DNA of 64,000 nt from Palsa-504 sp050011155 (GCA_050011155.1 JBEKJP010000015.1:13512-77511); one strand, 5' to 3'; numbered from the stretch's first letter, positions 37,368-45,973 are shown. Notes: generated by a model not told the origin, from the letters alone. Numbers and translations: made by a program.

Positions 37368-37937
37368 TTACGGAACGACAATCACAGGGCACCGGGCGTG
37401 GCGGGCCAGCCAGCCGGAGACAGAGCCCGCGACCCGGTGCCAGATATGCTTCGGCGCCCCGATGACGAGCGCGTCCGCGCTGAATTCCTCGGCCGCCGCG
37501 GCGAGTTCCCTGGCCGGGCTGCCCCGCCTGGTCCGGACGTGCACCTCCACCTCGGCGTCGGTCACCTGATCGAGCTCGGCCAGCAGCCAGCGCTCCAGGG
37601 CCTCGACGTCCCGCGGGACGCCCACCACCTGTCCGGTCAGCGGCTCGCAGTAGACGCCGGACGAGCATACGTAGACGACGAGGAGCGGCCGTCCCAGCCG
37701 CTGGGATACCCCGGCCGCGTACGCTAGCGCGTTGCGGCTCGATGCCGAGCCGTCGTAGCCGGCGATGACGGGGTGTTCGAGCCGGAGCGCGGACGCGCAC
37801 GGCTCACCGGACGGAACCGGTCTGGGAACGTCGGCGCCGGAGCCCGCCGCCACCCCGGGAGGCGGCGTGCGGGACGGCCGCCCGGGCCGCTCCGGTCCTG
37901 ACTGGCCCGGTGACGGGCCCGATTCTGCCTGGTCCAT
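37368..37937 (-). CDS. Universal stress protein family (UspA)
   Basis: A 189-residue protein. The first 50 residues are Pro/Gly/Ser-rich and probably disordered. Residues 55-189 form a Usp fold (HPVIAGYDGSASSRNALAYAA, PLLVVYVCSS, EVEVHVRTRRGSPARELAAAA, ALVIGAPKHIW and GSVSGWLARHARCPVIVV). The usual ATP-binding motif G-2X-G-9X-GS is altered: Lys replaces the second Gly and the spacing is shorter by two. It may therefore not bind ATP. It starts 152 bases from the divergent histidine kinase gene. Confidence 0.88.
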   Translation of the reverse strand: MDQAESGPSPGQSGPERPGRPSRTPPPGVAAGSGADVPRPVPSGEPCASALRLEHPVIAGYDGSASSRNALAYAAGVSQRLGRPLLVVYVCSSGVYCEPLTGQVVGVPRDVEALERWLLAELDQVTDAEVEVHVRTRRGSPARELAAAAEEFSADALVIGAPKHIWHRVAGSVSGWLARHARCPVIVVP

Positions 37938-38089
37938 AATCCGCGTCCTAGCGGAAGACCGTTTCCGTAACAGTCATACCGTGATGATTGCCCCGGATGA
38001 ACGGCCTTACTCGTATTTGAAAAGCACTATAGATCAGTGCGCGGCCATTTGGTGAGTACTCAGGGGCGCCTGCATGGCACGATGTTCAA

Positions 38090-39958
38090 GTGACCGCAGA
38101 GCCAGCGGGGACGATAACCGACCGCGCCGACGTCACGGCCCGCGCCGTGGTCGAGTGTGCCGCCGACGCGATCGTCGCGTTCAGCACGGATCGCACCGTC
38201 ATGCTCTGGAATCCCGCGGCGGAGCGCATGTTCGGCTGGACCGCGGCCGAGGTCGTGGGGCTCGAGCCGCAGATCATCCCGGAGGAGCTCAAGGCCGAGC
38301 ACAACGCGGTCCTGGAGCGGGTCAGGGGGGGCGGTCAGATTTCCTTCGCCACCCGCCGCATCCGCAAGGACAGCACGGTCATCGACCTGCGGATCGACAC
38401 CAGCCCGCTGACCGACGCCGCGGGCGAGGTGACCGGCTGGGTCAACGTCTGTCACCAGACCGGCGAAGACGACCTGGCCCGGCACTACATGGCCGAGCGG
38501 GCGCGGGTGGTACGCCGGCTCGGGGACGTGGTCGCGGACATGAACGCGCAGCGCGACCTGGAATCGGTGCTGGACCGCATCGCGGCCAGCCTGCGCGAGC
38601 TGACCAGCGCCGACGCGGGCGGCTTCGTCCTCATCGAGGACGACACGCTGCGGCTGGTCAGCACGGCCGGATTGCCGGCCCGGCTGCGCGGGAAGACCGC
38701 CGCCCTGGCCAGCAGCCTGGTCGGCGAGCTGATGAACTCCGGCAAGACGGTCATGATGGCGACCGGGGAATCGGGCGGCTTCGACGACCTGATCTGGTCG
38801 GCGCTGCCCGGCCTGCACACGATCGCGCTCAGCCTGTCGCACGTGGCGGGCCGGCCGTACGGCGCGCTCTACGCGCTGTATAACCGGCGCAAGCTCAGCC
38901 ACGTCGAGCTGGAGTTGCTCGAGCTGCTGGCCGGGCACGCCGGCGTGGCGCTGACCAACGCCATGGCGTTCGAGGAGGTGGTCCGGCAGCGGGCGCATGA
39001 GCGGGCGGTCATCGACGGCAGCGCGGACGGCATCGCGGTGCTCGACGCCGATGGCCTGGTGCGGCAGTGGAACCCGGCCGCGCACCGTATCACCGGGACA
39101 GCCCCTCAGGACGCGATCGGGAGGCAGGTGCCGTTCCCGTTGCCCGAGTCCGGCTCGACGCTCACCCATAAGCTGCCGAACGGGCGCTGGCTCGACGTGC
39201 TGTGTACCTCGCTGGCCGGCAGCGACGAGCTGGTCATCGACTTCCGCGATGTCACCGCGGCCAAGGAGCTCGAGGAGGCGAAGGACCTGTTCCTCGCCAC
39301 CACCAGCCACGAGCTGCGGACACCCATCACGGTGGTACAGGGTTTCGCCAGCACGCTGGCCACTCGGTGGGACCAGCTCGAGGACTCGGAAAGGCGCGCG
39401 GCGGTGCGGACCATCGCGGAGCGGGCCGGATCGCTCGGCAGGCTGGTGGAGCAACTGCTGCTCGGCTCGCGGGCGGGCGCCGACCAGCTGCCGGTCAGCA
39501 ACGGGCCGTTCGACCTGGGCGCCGTCCTGAACGGGGCGGCCGCGGCGTTCCGGCCGCTGTCGGACAAGCACGTCGTCCGGGCCGACATCCCCGGCGACCT
39601 CCCGCTCGCCAGCGGCGACACCATGGCTACCGACATCATCGTCGGGCAGCTGCTCGAGAACGCCTTCAAGTACTCGCCCGACGGCGGCACGGTCAGCGTC
39701 CAGGCCCGGCTGGCCGGGGACTGGATCGACGTCACCGTGGAAGACGAGGGTGTCGGCATCGCCGCGGGCGATCACGAGCGCATCTTCGACCGGTTCTTCC
39801 AGGGCGAGGCGGGCGATCGCCGCCGGTTCGGCGGCGTCGGCATCGGGCTGTTCATCGTCCGCCGCCTGGCCGAGGCCCAGCACGGCGAGGTGACCGCCAG
39901 CTCGCGCCCTTCCGGCGGGACGGTCATGTGCCTGCGCCTGCGGGCAGCCAGCCGTTAG
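38090..39958 (+). CDS. Sensor histidine kinase, PAS-GAF-PAS-HisKA-HATPase
   Basis: A 622-residue protein without obvious membrane spans. PAS 1 is at about 15-135 (ADAIVAFSTDRTVMLWNPAAERMFGW), GAF at 150-300, PAS 2 at 305-395 (ADGIAVLDADGLVRQWNPAA). The HisKA H-box is TSHELRTPITVVQGF at about 405, followed by HATPase motifs QLLENAFKYSPDGG (N box), VEDEGVGI (G1) and GGVGIGLFIV (G2). It should autophosphorylate on the H-box His. No response regulator is adjacent, so it is an orphan kinase. PAS/GAF sensing suggests a cytoplasmic redox, gas or ligand signal. GTG 38090 is the start used. Confidence 0.93.
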   Translation: MTAEPAGTITDRADVTARAVVECAADAIVAFSTDRTVMLWNPAAERMFGWTAAEVVGLEPQIIPEELKAEHNAVLERVRGGGQISFATRRIRKDSTVIDLRIDTSPLTDAAGEVTGWVNVCHQTGEDDLARHYMAERARVVRRLGDVVADMNAQRDLESVLDRIAASLRELTSADAGGFVLIEDDTLRLVSTAGLPARLRGKTAALASSLVGELMNSGKTVMMATGESGGFDDLIWSALPGLHTIALSLSHVAGRPYGALYALYNRRKLSHVELELLELLAGHAGVALTNAMAFEEVVRQRAHERAVIDGSADGIAVLDADGLVRQWNPAAHRITGTAPQDAIGRQVPFPLPESGSTLTHKLPNGRWLDVLCTSLAGSDELVIDFRDVTAAKELEEAKDLFLATTSHELRTPITVVQGFASTLATRWDQLEDSERRAAVRTIAERAGSLGRLVEQLLLGSRAGADQLPVSNGPFDLGAVLNGAAAAFRPLSDKHVVRADIPGDLPLASGDTMATDIIVGQLLENAFKYSPDGGTVSVQARLAGDWIDVTVEDEGVGIAAGDHERIFDRFFQGEAGDRRRFGGVGIGLFIVRRLAEAQHGEVTASSRPSGGTVMCLRLRAASR

Positions 39959-40022
39959 GGCCCCGCCTGGCGCCCCGCGCCCTGACCCGGAGAACCCCGG
40001 ACCCGGAGAACCCCAAGATGAC

Positions 40023-40051
40023 GCCGCTCCCCGTCCCGCGCGGGGAGCGGC
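40023..40051. terminator. Bidirectional terminator hairpin
   Basis: GCCGCTCCCCG (40023-40033) pairs perfectly with CGGGGAGCGGC (40041-40051) around a 7-base loop. It lies between two convergent genes (the histidine kinase ending 39958 and the secreted protein ending 40060). A direct repeat of ACCCGGAGAACCCC precedes it. Confidence 0.75.
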
Positions 40052-40059
40052 AGCGGATT

Positions 40060-40845
40060 CTAATCCGCTGTCCGCGGGCCGAGCTTGATGTCGCGGTACA
40101 CCTTGACGATCGGCCTGCCGTAGGGCGTCGGTTCGGCCGCCATGCCAACTCCGTGCATGGCTGGCGGATAGAAGGGCCTGGTAAAGGTGGTGTCGCTCGG
40201 CGCCTCACCGGAGCCGGACCGCAAGATCGCGGTGACCTGGCGGACGAGGTCCTCGCACCTGCTCTGCACCTGGGAAATGGTCAGACCGGAATTGGGCAGG
40301 GCTAGGAATTCCGACCGGATGGCGGACAGGCTGGACCTCTGGTCGGGGTCCACGATCCAGTCGAGGGCCAGGGGTGACGGCGTGTCGGTCGCGACCACCA
40401 CCTGGTAGGCGTCCGCGACGGCCCGGCACTGCGGGGCGCATGCGGTGTCGTTCGCGGTGGCTACGTCAAGCGAGTGGAGGGCGGCCAGATTGTGCTCCGT
40501 CGTGGTCACGACCTGGAAAGCGATCGCTATGGCGCGGCAACCCGCGCACTTGGTCAGCGCCGCCGCGCGGTTGACTGCGCTGGTGATCGGATCGAACCCG
40601 GCGTGGAACTGGAATTTAACATTGAAGACAGGCTGTCCGCTCGTATGGGCAGCAGCTTTTACATCGTTGACAACGACATTTCCGGGCGGACCGTAGCTAT
40701 AGTGGCCGAAAGGGAAATAGGGTGGGTAGGTACCGGCCGATGCCGAGGACGGAATGGCCGACAGAATGAACACCGCCAGGGCCGGGATCGGGGCTAGCGC
40801 GCCAAGGCGCCGCCGCCAAGATCCGGGTGTCGTGTTGAGCGACAT
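40060..40845 (-). CDS. Secreted protein of unknown function with cysteine pairs
   Basis: A 261-residue protein. Residues 1-38 look like a signal peptide: basic RRRLGALAPI, hydrophobic PALAVFILSAIPSSASA, with a cleavage site after ASA. The mature part begins GTYPPYFPFGHYSYGPPG and has paired cysteines KCAGCRA and ACAPQCRA within two similar A-rich segments that each precede a VVxATDxPSPL or VVTTTEHNLAAL stretch. This looks like an internal duplication. An AAAGGA site lies before ATG 40845; two upstream in-frame ATGs are alternatives. No known family recognised. Confidence 0.7.
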   Translation of the reverse strand: MSLNTTPGSWRRRLGALAPIPALAVFILSAIPSSASAGTYPPYFPFGHYSYGPPGNVVVNDVKAAAHTSGQPVFNVKFQFHAGFDPITSAVNRAAALTKCAGCRAIAIAFQVVTTTEHNLAALHSLDVATANDTACAPQCRAVADAYQVVVATDTPSPLALDWIVDPDQRSSLSAIRSEFLALPNSGLTISQVQSRCEDLVRQVTAILRSGSGEAPSDTTFTRPFYPPAMHGVGMAAEPTPYGRPIVKVYRDIKLGPRTAD

Positions 40846-41552
40846 GATCATCCTTTCATTGATGTTGGTCGGCAACCTACCACATGCGTCTTGGATGGAA
40901 AGCTGCCAATTACCTGGTGCCCGGTTTATGAACAGTCCGTGGTTTTATGCTGTTCATAAGCCTTATGGGCCGGGCTCGCTTCAATGTGGCCTGAACTGGG
41001 GGGATGGTCGCCGTTGCCCGTTTTGGCCACTGTGAAAGAATTCGTACTGGATAACCGTGAATTATCCCTCCGGTCGCGGCGAAAATTCGCAGGTCCGGAG
41101 CTTGCGCCGCATAACGGGGTCTGTTACCTTCACCTCATGATCAACTGCTGCAGGCCGGAGCTGTCGGCGCAGGAGATTACCTGGCATAGCGGGGTTCGCT
41201 AGGGCCGGTCCCAGGGCAAGTGACCGGAACCGGGCCGCTGATGCCCACGGGGGAAAGGGGCAGGAATTGGTTTCCGTGATGAGTCGTGCGAGTGCTGGCT
41301 TGCCTTGAGAACCGTCCTTCAGGCGGGCATGCCGATCCTGGATATCCGCCAGAATGCCTGGCGTGGATGCGGCACCCTCATTGGCCAGATCGGCGCTGTT
41401 AATACTGGAGTACTAGGGTCCCGGAACAACATCCAGGCCCGGTGGGTGGGGTTCCTGTCGTGCACGCGGCGCATTGATCGAGCTACCTGCCGCGTGCCCT
41501 TCCGATATCCGTAAAAAAAGGTATCGGTTACCCAAATAGGAGGAAAACCATC
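40846..41552. other. 707-base intergenic region, divergent promoters
   Basis: No convincing gene is seen. The region is less GC-rich than its surroundings. It carries an inverted repeat at 40926-40967 and, just before the peptide gene, an imperfect CCGATATCC/GGTATCGG hairpin (41502-41527) around an A-rich loop followed by AGGAGG (41538-41543). It must hold the promoters for both the secreted protein and the peptide. Confidence 0.6.
40926..40967. promoter_or_regulatory. Operator-like inverted repeats
   Basis: TTATGAACAG (40926-40935) and CTGTTCATAA (40950-40959) are perfect complements 14 bases apart. A second palindrome CATAAG-C-CTTATG (40955-40967) overlaps the second arm. They lie about 80-120 bases upstream of the minus-strand secreted protein gene. 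An AT-rich palindrome in this GC-rich genome suggests a dimeric regulator site. Confidence 0.5.
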
Positions 41553-41756
41553 ATGTCCGAACTCAGCATCGCCGAGCTGGCGTCCGAGCACGTCGAGCTG
41601 CTGCCGCAGCGGGAGACCCTGAGCATCATCATCATCAACTCATCGAGCATCGCGGTCGTTACTCATGACCACTCCACGGCCGTCGCCGTCAACGTGACCA
41701 CCATCGTGAACAGCTTCAACTGGCACCACTGGTTCCACCACCACGGCGGCGGCTGA
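41553..41756 (+). CDS. Short peptide with His-rich C-terminus, candidate RiPP-like precursor
   Basis: A 67-residue peptide. It has an acidic, amphipathic N-terminal part (MSELSIAELASEHVELLPQ, then RETL). A very hydrophobic, beta-prone middle rich in Ile, Val, Thr, Ser and Asn follows (SIIIINSSSIAVV, HDHSTAVAVNVTTIVNSF), with a terminal NWHHWFHHHGGG. AGGAGG (41538-41543) precedes ATG by nine bases. The leader/core-like division, the aromatic and His-rich end, and an M50 protease with an RRE-like domain directly downstream suggest a processed or modified peptide. The His cluster could bind metal. No family recognised; function is inference. Confidence 0.65.
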   Translation: MSELSIAELASEHVELLPQRETLSIIIINSSSIAVVTHDHSTAVAVNVTTIVNSFNWHHWFHHHGGG

Positions 41757-41779
41757 CATCGCTCCCGCGGACGTTTGAC

Positions 41780-41814
41780 CTTGGGGGGACCGCGTGCGCG
41801 GCGGTTCCCCCAAG
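41780..41814 (+). terminator. Intercistronic hairpin between peptide and M50 protease genes
   Basis: Bases 41780-41793 pair with 41801-41814 (14 pairs including one G-T) around a 7-base loop. It lies 24 bases after the peptide stop and 40 before the protease start. Without a U-tract it may be a partial terminator or a mRNA-stabilising stem, giving more peptide than protease. Confidence 0.7.
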
Positions 41815-41853
41815 CTGCTGTAAGGAACCAGCCGGACCAGGGGGCGGCGTGCC

Positions 41854-43290
41854 ATGCCAGATCTAGGACGGCGGCCTGCCGGGGAGGCCGCCGGCGGCAC
41901 CGTTCCCCCGCTCCGCCTCGACGCCGCCGCGACCCAGGCCGGGACGCTGGTGCCCCGGCTGGCTCCGGGGATCGAGTCGCTCGGCGAGTACCAGGGGTCG
42001 GGCCTGGCCGAGGTCACCTACCTGGTCCGCCATCCCAGCGGCCAGGTCATGCACCTGACCCGGCTCCTGCACCTGGTGCTGGTCGGGATCGACGGCCGCC
42101 GCACCGTCGCCGAGATCGCCGGGCAGGTCACCGTCGTCCTCGGCCGGACGGTCAGCACCGGCAACATCGAGTACCTGATGGCCAGCAAGCTCGCTCCGCT
42201 CGGCCTGCTCGAGGGCGGCGAGCCGGCGCAGACGGAAGCCGGGGGCCGGCGGCAGAGCCCGGCCCTGCTGGGGCTGAAGCTGCGCCGCACCCTGGTCCCC
42301 GAAGCGGGCGTGCAGCTCGTCGCGCGCCTGTTCAGGCCGCTGTTCAGCCCATTCGTCGTCGTCGTGGTGCTGGCCGGCCTGATCGGGTCGGATACGTGGC
42401 TGTTCCGCAGCGGCCAGTTCACCGCAGCCTTCGGGTACGTGCTGTCGCATCCACTGTGGCTGCTGGTGATGCTTGGCCTGATCCTGCTCTCCACGCTGTT
42501 CCACGAGTGCGGCCACGCCGCCGCCTGCCGTTACGGCGGGGCGCGTCCCGGCGTCATCGGCATGGGCTTCTATGTGATCTGGCCGGCGTTCTTCACCAAC
42601 ACCACCGACGCCTACCGGCTGGGACGGGCCGGCCGGGTCCGTACCGACCTGGGCGGGATCTACTTCAACGCTATCTTCGTGCTCGCGCTGACGGCGGCGT
42701 ACCGGACGACTGGCTTGGCGGTGCTGGCCGCCGCGATCATGCTGACCCACGTCGAGATCGTCCAGCAGCTCCTGCCGTCATTGCGGTTCGACGGGTATTT
42801 CATCCTCGCGGACCTGATCGGCGTGCCCGACCTGTTCCGGCGCATCGGGCCCACGCTCCGTGGCCTGATTCCCGGCCGGCCCAAGGATGCCCGGGGGCGG
42901 GACCTGAAGCGCCCCGCCCGGCTTATCCTCACCGCCTGGGTCATGCTCGTCGTCCCCCTGCTTGGCACCGAACTGGCCCTCCTCATCCTCAACGGCCCCG
43001 CTCTGGTCCGGACGCTCGCGCGGTCCCTGGGCGCCGAGTGGCAGGCCGCCGTCGCGCGGTTCGGGCAGGCCGAGATCGCGGCCGGGCTGGTTACGGTCGT
43101 CTCGATGGTGCTGATCGTGCTGCCGATGGCGGGCCTGGCCTACATCCTGGGCCGGGTCGCCCGGACCACCTTCTGGCGGGCGGTCCACGCCACTCGCGGG
43201 CGCCCGGCCCGGCGGTCCCTGGCGGTGGCCGCGATCCTGGTCGCCGCGGCCGGGCTGGCCGTTCACTGGGGAGTTCTCCCGCCGCGCTGA
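41854..43290 (+). CDS. Membrane metalloprotease, M50 (site-2 protease-like), with PqqD/RRE-like N-terminus
   Basis: A 478-residue protein. Residues 50-125 resemble a PqqD-like winged helix (VTYLVRHPSGQVMHLTRLL, VGIDGRRTVAEIAGQV, LAPLGLLEGG), the fold that RiPP enzymes use to hold leader peptides. Residues 150-440 carry six or more membrane spans. The zinc motif HECGH lies in LLSTLFHECGHAAA, and the second motif FDGYFILADLIGVPD provides the third ligand. The family is often called putative peptide zinc metalloprotease. It would bind and cleave a peptide or membrane substrate, most simply the adjacent 67-mer. Protease class is firm; RRE and substrate are inference. Confidence 0.85.
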   Translation: MPDLGRRPAGEAAGGTVPPLRLDAAATQAGTLVPRLAPGIESLGEYQGSGLAEVTYLVRHPSGQVMHLTRLLHLVLVGIDGRRTVAEIAGQVTVVLGRTVSTGNIEYLMASKLAPLGLLEGGEPAQTEAGGRRQSPALLGLKLRRTLVPEAGVQLVARLFRPLFSPFVVVVVLAGLIGSDTWLFRSGQFTAAFGYVLSHPLWLLVMLGLILLSTLFHECGHAAACRYGGARPGVIGMGFYVIWPAFFTNTTDAYRLGRAGRVRTDLGGIYFNAIFVLALTAAYRTTGLAVLAAAIMLTHVEIVQQLLPSLRFDGYFILADLIGVPDLFRRIGPTLRGLIPGRPKDARGRDLKRPARLILTAWVMLVVPLLGTELALLILNGPALVRTLARSLGAEWQAAVARFGQAEIAAGLVTVVSMVLIVLPMAGLAYILGRVARTTFWRAVHATRGRPARRSLAVAAILVAAAGLAVHWGVLPPR

Positions 43291-43360
43291 TCCGCCTGAC
43301 CTGGCCGGCCCCGGGCAGGCGGAGGCCGGCCCCGGGCACCCGCGTCCCGCCTGGCGGCGC

Positions 43361-44218
43361 TCAGCCGGCGGCGCTGTGCTCGTTGTCGGCGGGCTTGTCG
43401 CGCTTGCGCGGCTCGCCGCCGGTGGCTTCCAGGTAAGCGTCGACGATGGCCGGGACGTCGTAGCCCTGCCGCATGATCTGGCCCTTCTCCAGCCAGATCA
43501 CCCGGTTGCAGCTCGCCTCGATCTCGGCCAGGTTGTGCGCCACGAGGAAGACCGTGCCCGCCTCCTGGCGCAGCGCGACGATCCGCTCGTGGCTCTTGGC
43601 CCGGAAGTTCGCGTCGCCGGTGGCCAGCGCCTCGTCGATCATGAGGATCTCGTGGTTCTTGGCGGACGCGATGGAGAACCGCAGCCGCTGCGCCATGCCG
43701 CTCGAATAGGTGCGCATGGGGTAGTCGATGAAGTTGCCTACCCCGGAGAAATCCACGATCGACTGATAGCGATCCTTGGTCTCCTGCGGGGTCATGCCCA
43801 TGGCCAGGCAGCCGAGCACCACGTTCCGCTCGCCGGTCAGGTCGTCGAGCAGCGCGGCGTTGACGCCGAGCAGGGCGGCCTGCCCGCTGCTGTAGACACA
43901 GCCCTGCTCGGGCGGGAGCAGCCCGGCGATCGCCTGCAGCAGAGTGGACTTGCCCGACCCGTTCCGGCCGATGATGCCGATCGCGTCGCCGTGGTTGACC
44001 ACGAACGAGATGCCCCTGATCGCGTGCACCTCGCGGATCGAGGGGCGGCGCTGGCGCTTGATCACCCGCATGAGCGCGGTCGCCGCGGTGCCCTTATCGC
44101 CCCCCGCGCCGTAGACGCGGTAGACCACGTGCAGGTCATCGACGACCACGGTGGGCACCGGGCTGTCGGGCTTCACGCTGTCAGGCTCGGTGTCGTTAAC
44201 TACGGTCCCGCTAGCCAC
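43361..44218 (-). CDS. ABC transporter ATP-binding protein, Wzt/TagH type
   Basis: A 285-residue ATPase: Walker A IIGRNGSGKST at about 90, Q-loop region, signature YSSGMAQRLRF, Walker B ILMIDEALATGD and switch His in VAHNLAEIE. The N-terminal VDDLHVVYRVYG and the insert RQRRPSIREVHAIRGISF are typical of polysaccharide/teichoic acid exporters, not peptide exporters. It lacks the long C-terminal sugar-binding domain of some Wzt proteins. The GTG start overlaps the permease gene by 8 bases. It is convergent with the M50 gene, so probably a separate unit. Confidence 0.93.
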   Translation of the reverse strand: MASGTVVNDTEPDSVKPDSPVPTVVVDDLHVVYRVYGAGGDKGTAATALMRVIKRQRRPSIREVHAIRGISFVVNHGDAIGIIGRNGSGKSTLLQAIAGLLPPEQGCVYSSGQAALLGVNAALLDDLTGERNVVLGCLAMGMTPQETKDRYQSIVDFSGVGNFIDYPMRTYSSGMAQRLRFSIASAKNHEILMIDEALATGDANFRAKSHERIVALRQEAGTVFLVAHNLAEIEASCNRVIWLEKGQIMRQGYDVPAIVDAYLEATGGEPRKRDKPADNEHSAAG

Positions 44219-45257
44219 GGCCGTACCTCGTTTCCGCTTCCCAGAAGAACAGGAACCCGACGACCAGGGCCACCACGGCCCAGGCCGCGCCGTAGAGCCA
44301 TAGCTGAGTGGACGAGATCGTGGGATGGCAGTAAGCGCTGTCGTAGATCAGCTTGCTGTTGTGATAGTAGGCGTCGCAGATCCGCGCGTTGAACGGCTTG
44401 GCGCCCGGGGCCGCCGTACGCTGGGTCTTCAAGATGGCGTCGCGGACCAGGCTGATGAAGACGGCGGCCGGGTTGATCTGCAGCAGGTAGCTGATCGTCG
44501 GGTGGTGGCGCAGCGTGCTGATGGTCTGGATGCTGTACATGACGCCGGAGGTGTACATCCAGGTCCGGACCAGGAACGGGATGAGCTGGCTGAAGTCGTC
44601 CGCGCCGGCGCCCAGCCGGGCCAGGAACAGGCCCATGCCGATGTTGAAGACGGACTGCAGCAGCAGGGCCGGGATGGCCAGCAGCCAGTACCAGGTCAGC
44701 GGCTCGCCGGTCCCCAGCACGATCGCCGCGAGCACGATCATGGCCATGCCGAGCTGTTCCAGCTCGATGATCACGTACCCGATGGGCAGGCAGGCCCGCG
44801 GGAACGGCAGGGCCCGGATTAGCGGCAGGCTGTCCGGCATGACCCGGGACGTGGTGATGCACGCCCGCTGGGTGAAGTTGAAGATGAAGATCCCGGTGAT
44901 CAGGAAGCCGAGGAAGTTGGGCACGCCCCGGTTGGTGCCGAGGATGACGCCGAAGATCAGGTAGTAGACGGCGGCGTTCAGCAGCGGGGTGAGCACCTGC
45001 CACAGCTGGCCGAGCCTGGCTTCGGTGTACATGGCCACGTTGCGCGCGGTGGCGAAGCCCAGGATGAAATGGCGCCGTTCCCACAACTGGCGGGCGTAGG
45101 CGAGCGCGCCCGGCCGGGCGGCACTCGGCCGGAGGTGGTACCTGGCGGCCAGGTCGGCGAGGGGTTCACCGGCCAGCGTGGACGGATCTACCTCGGGGAT
45201 GACCAGGTCGTCGGTCAGCGTGCCCGGGCCGCCCTGGTCACGTGCTCGCTCTTTCAT
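44211..45257 (-). CDS. ABC-2 type permease, Wzm/TagG family
   Basis: A 348-residue protein with a 70-residue cytoplasmic N-terminus and six membrane spans (LGQLWQVLTPLLNAAVYYLI, GFLITGIFIFNF, LPIGYVIIELEQLGMAMIVL and later). With the ATPase downstream it forms an exporter for lipid-linked cell-wall glycan such as galactan or teichoic acid. Two cysteine-containing segments (ARICDAYYHNSK, DSAYCHPTISS) lie in a predicted outer loop near the C-terminus. The 248 bases between its ATG and the next plus-strand gene hold the divergent promoters and nothing else I recognise. Confidence 0.92.
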   Translation of the reverse strand: MKERARDQGGPGTLTDDLVIPEVDPSTLAGEPLADLAARYHLRPSAARPGALAYARQLWERRHFILGFATARNVAMYTEARLGQLWQVLTPLLNAAVYYLIFGVILGTNRGVPNFLGFLITGIFIFNFTQRACITTSRVMPDSLPLIRALPFPRACLPIGYVIIELEQLGMAMIVLAAIVLGTGEPLTWYWLLAIPALLLQSVFNIGMGLFLARLGAGADDFSQLIPFLVRTWMYTSGVMYSIQTISTLRHHPTISYLLQINPAAVFISLVRDAILKTQRTAAPGAKPFNARICDAYYHNSKLIYDSAYCHPTISSTQLWLYGAAWAVVALVVGFLFFWEAETRYGRG

Positions 45258-45505
45258 CTGAGCGCGTCCCGGGAGCTTCGGGCGCCCAGCCTGATCTGAC
45301 CCTGGGCGCGGGGGGATGGACTGACAACCTTCACGTGGAGACGTTACCGGACCCGCGGCAGGTACCGGAGCCAGCGGGGGTTTCTGCTGAGACGCCGTTA
45401 CCGTTCAGATATCCGGGGTGCTCACGTGTTTCCGGAGTGCTCCCACGGGGCATTTCCGCTCGTACCGGGTTCGCTCGAAGGTCAGACATACGGACTGGGG
45501 CTGTC

Positions 45506-45973
45506 ATGGAGGTGACTGAGGCGAGCGTACTGCTGCTCCCGTTCGCCGCTTCAAGTGTCGGCGTGGCCCGCCGGCGGTTGGTGTCGGACCTGATCGCGGC
45601 CGATGTCTATGATCCCGCGGTCTGTGACGTCGCGCTCGTCATCAGCGAACTGTTCAGCAACGCGCTCCGGCACGCGGCGCCGCTGCCTGGCGCGCAAATC
45701 CGCGTGACCTGGCGTATCGACCCGGTCAGGGTGCGGGTCTCGGTCAGCGACGGCGGCGGCCTGACCGTGCCCGAGCTGGGCGAGCCGGCCCAGGGGGCGA
45801 CCGGCGGCCGGGGCCTGCGGATCGTAGCGAAGCTGTCGAGCCGCTGGGGAACGAGTACCGGCGAGGACGGCACCACCGTGTGGGCGGAGGTGCCGGTCCG
45901 GCCGCTGACGACCGAAGCCGAGATGACGACGGTCGGCGTGCCCGCGGTAGCGAGAGCGAGGGAGAGAGGCTAG
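45506..45973 (+). CDS. HATPase-domain protein, anti-sigma factor-like (RsbW/SpoIIAB type)
   Basis: A 155-residue single-domain GHKL ATPase: VISELFSNALRHA (N box), VSVSDGGGLTVPEL (G1 box) and TGGRGLRIVAKLSSRWGT (G2 box). In Streptomyces-type bacteria such proteins are Ser kinases or anti-sigma factors that act on STAS proteins, and a STAS gene follows at 47278. ATG 45506 is chosen over a long upstream extension because the extension has no domain features and a GGGG site precedes the ATG. Confidence 0.88.
   Translation: MEVTEASVLLLPFAASSVGVARRRLVSDLIAADVYDPAVCDVALVISELFSNALRHAAPLPGAQIRVTWRIDPVRVRVSVSDGGGLTVPELGEPAQGATGGRGLRIVAKLSSRWGTSTGEDGTTVWAEVPVRPLTTEAEMTTVGVPAVARARERG

Noticed and set aside
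41305..41514. A 69-codon open frame upstream of the short peptide
   Set aside because: No ribosome site, no family-like text, and it overlaps the likely promoter region.
43361..45257. ABC transporter as exporter of the short peptide
   Set aside because: It is on the opposite strand, convergent with the protease gene, and its ATPase and permease resemble Wzt/Wzm glycan exporters.
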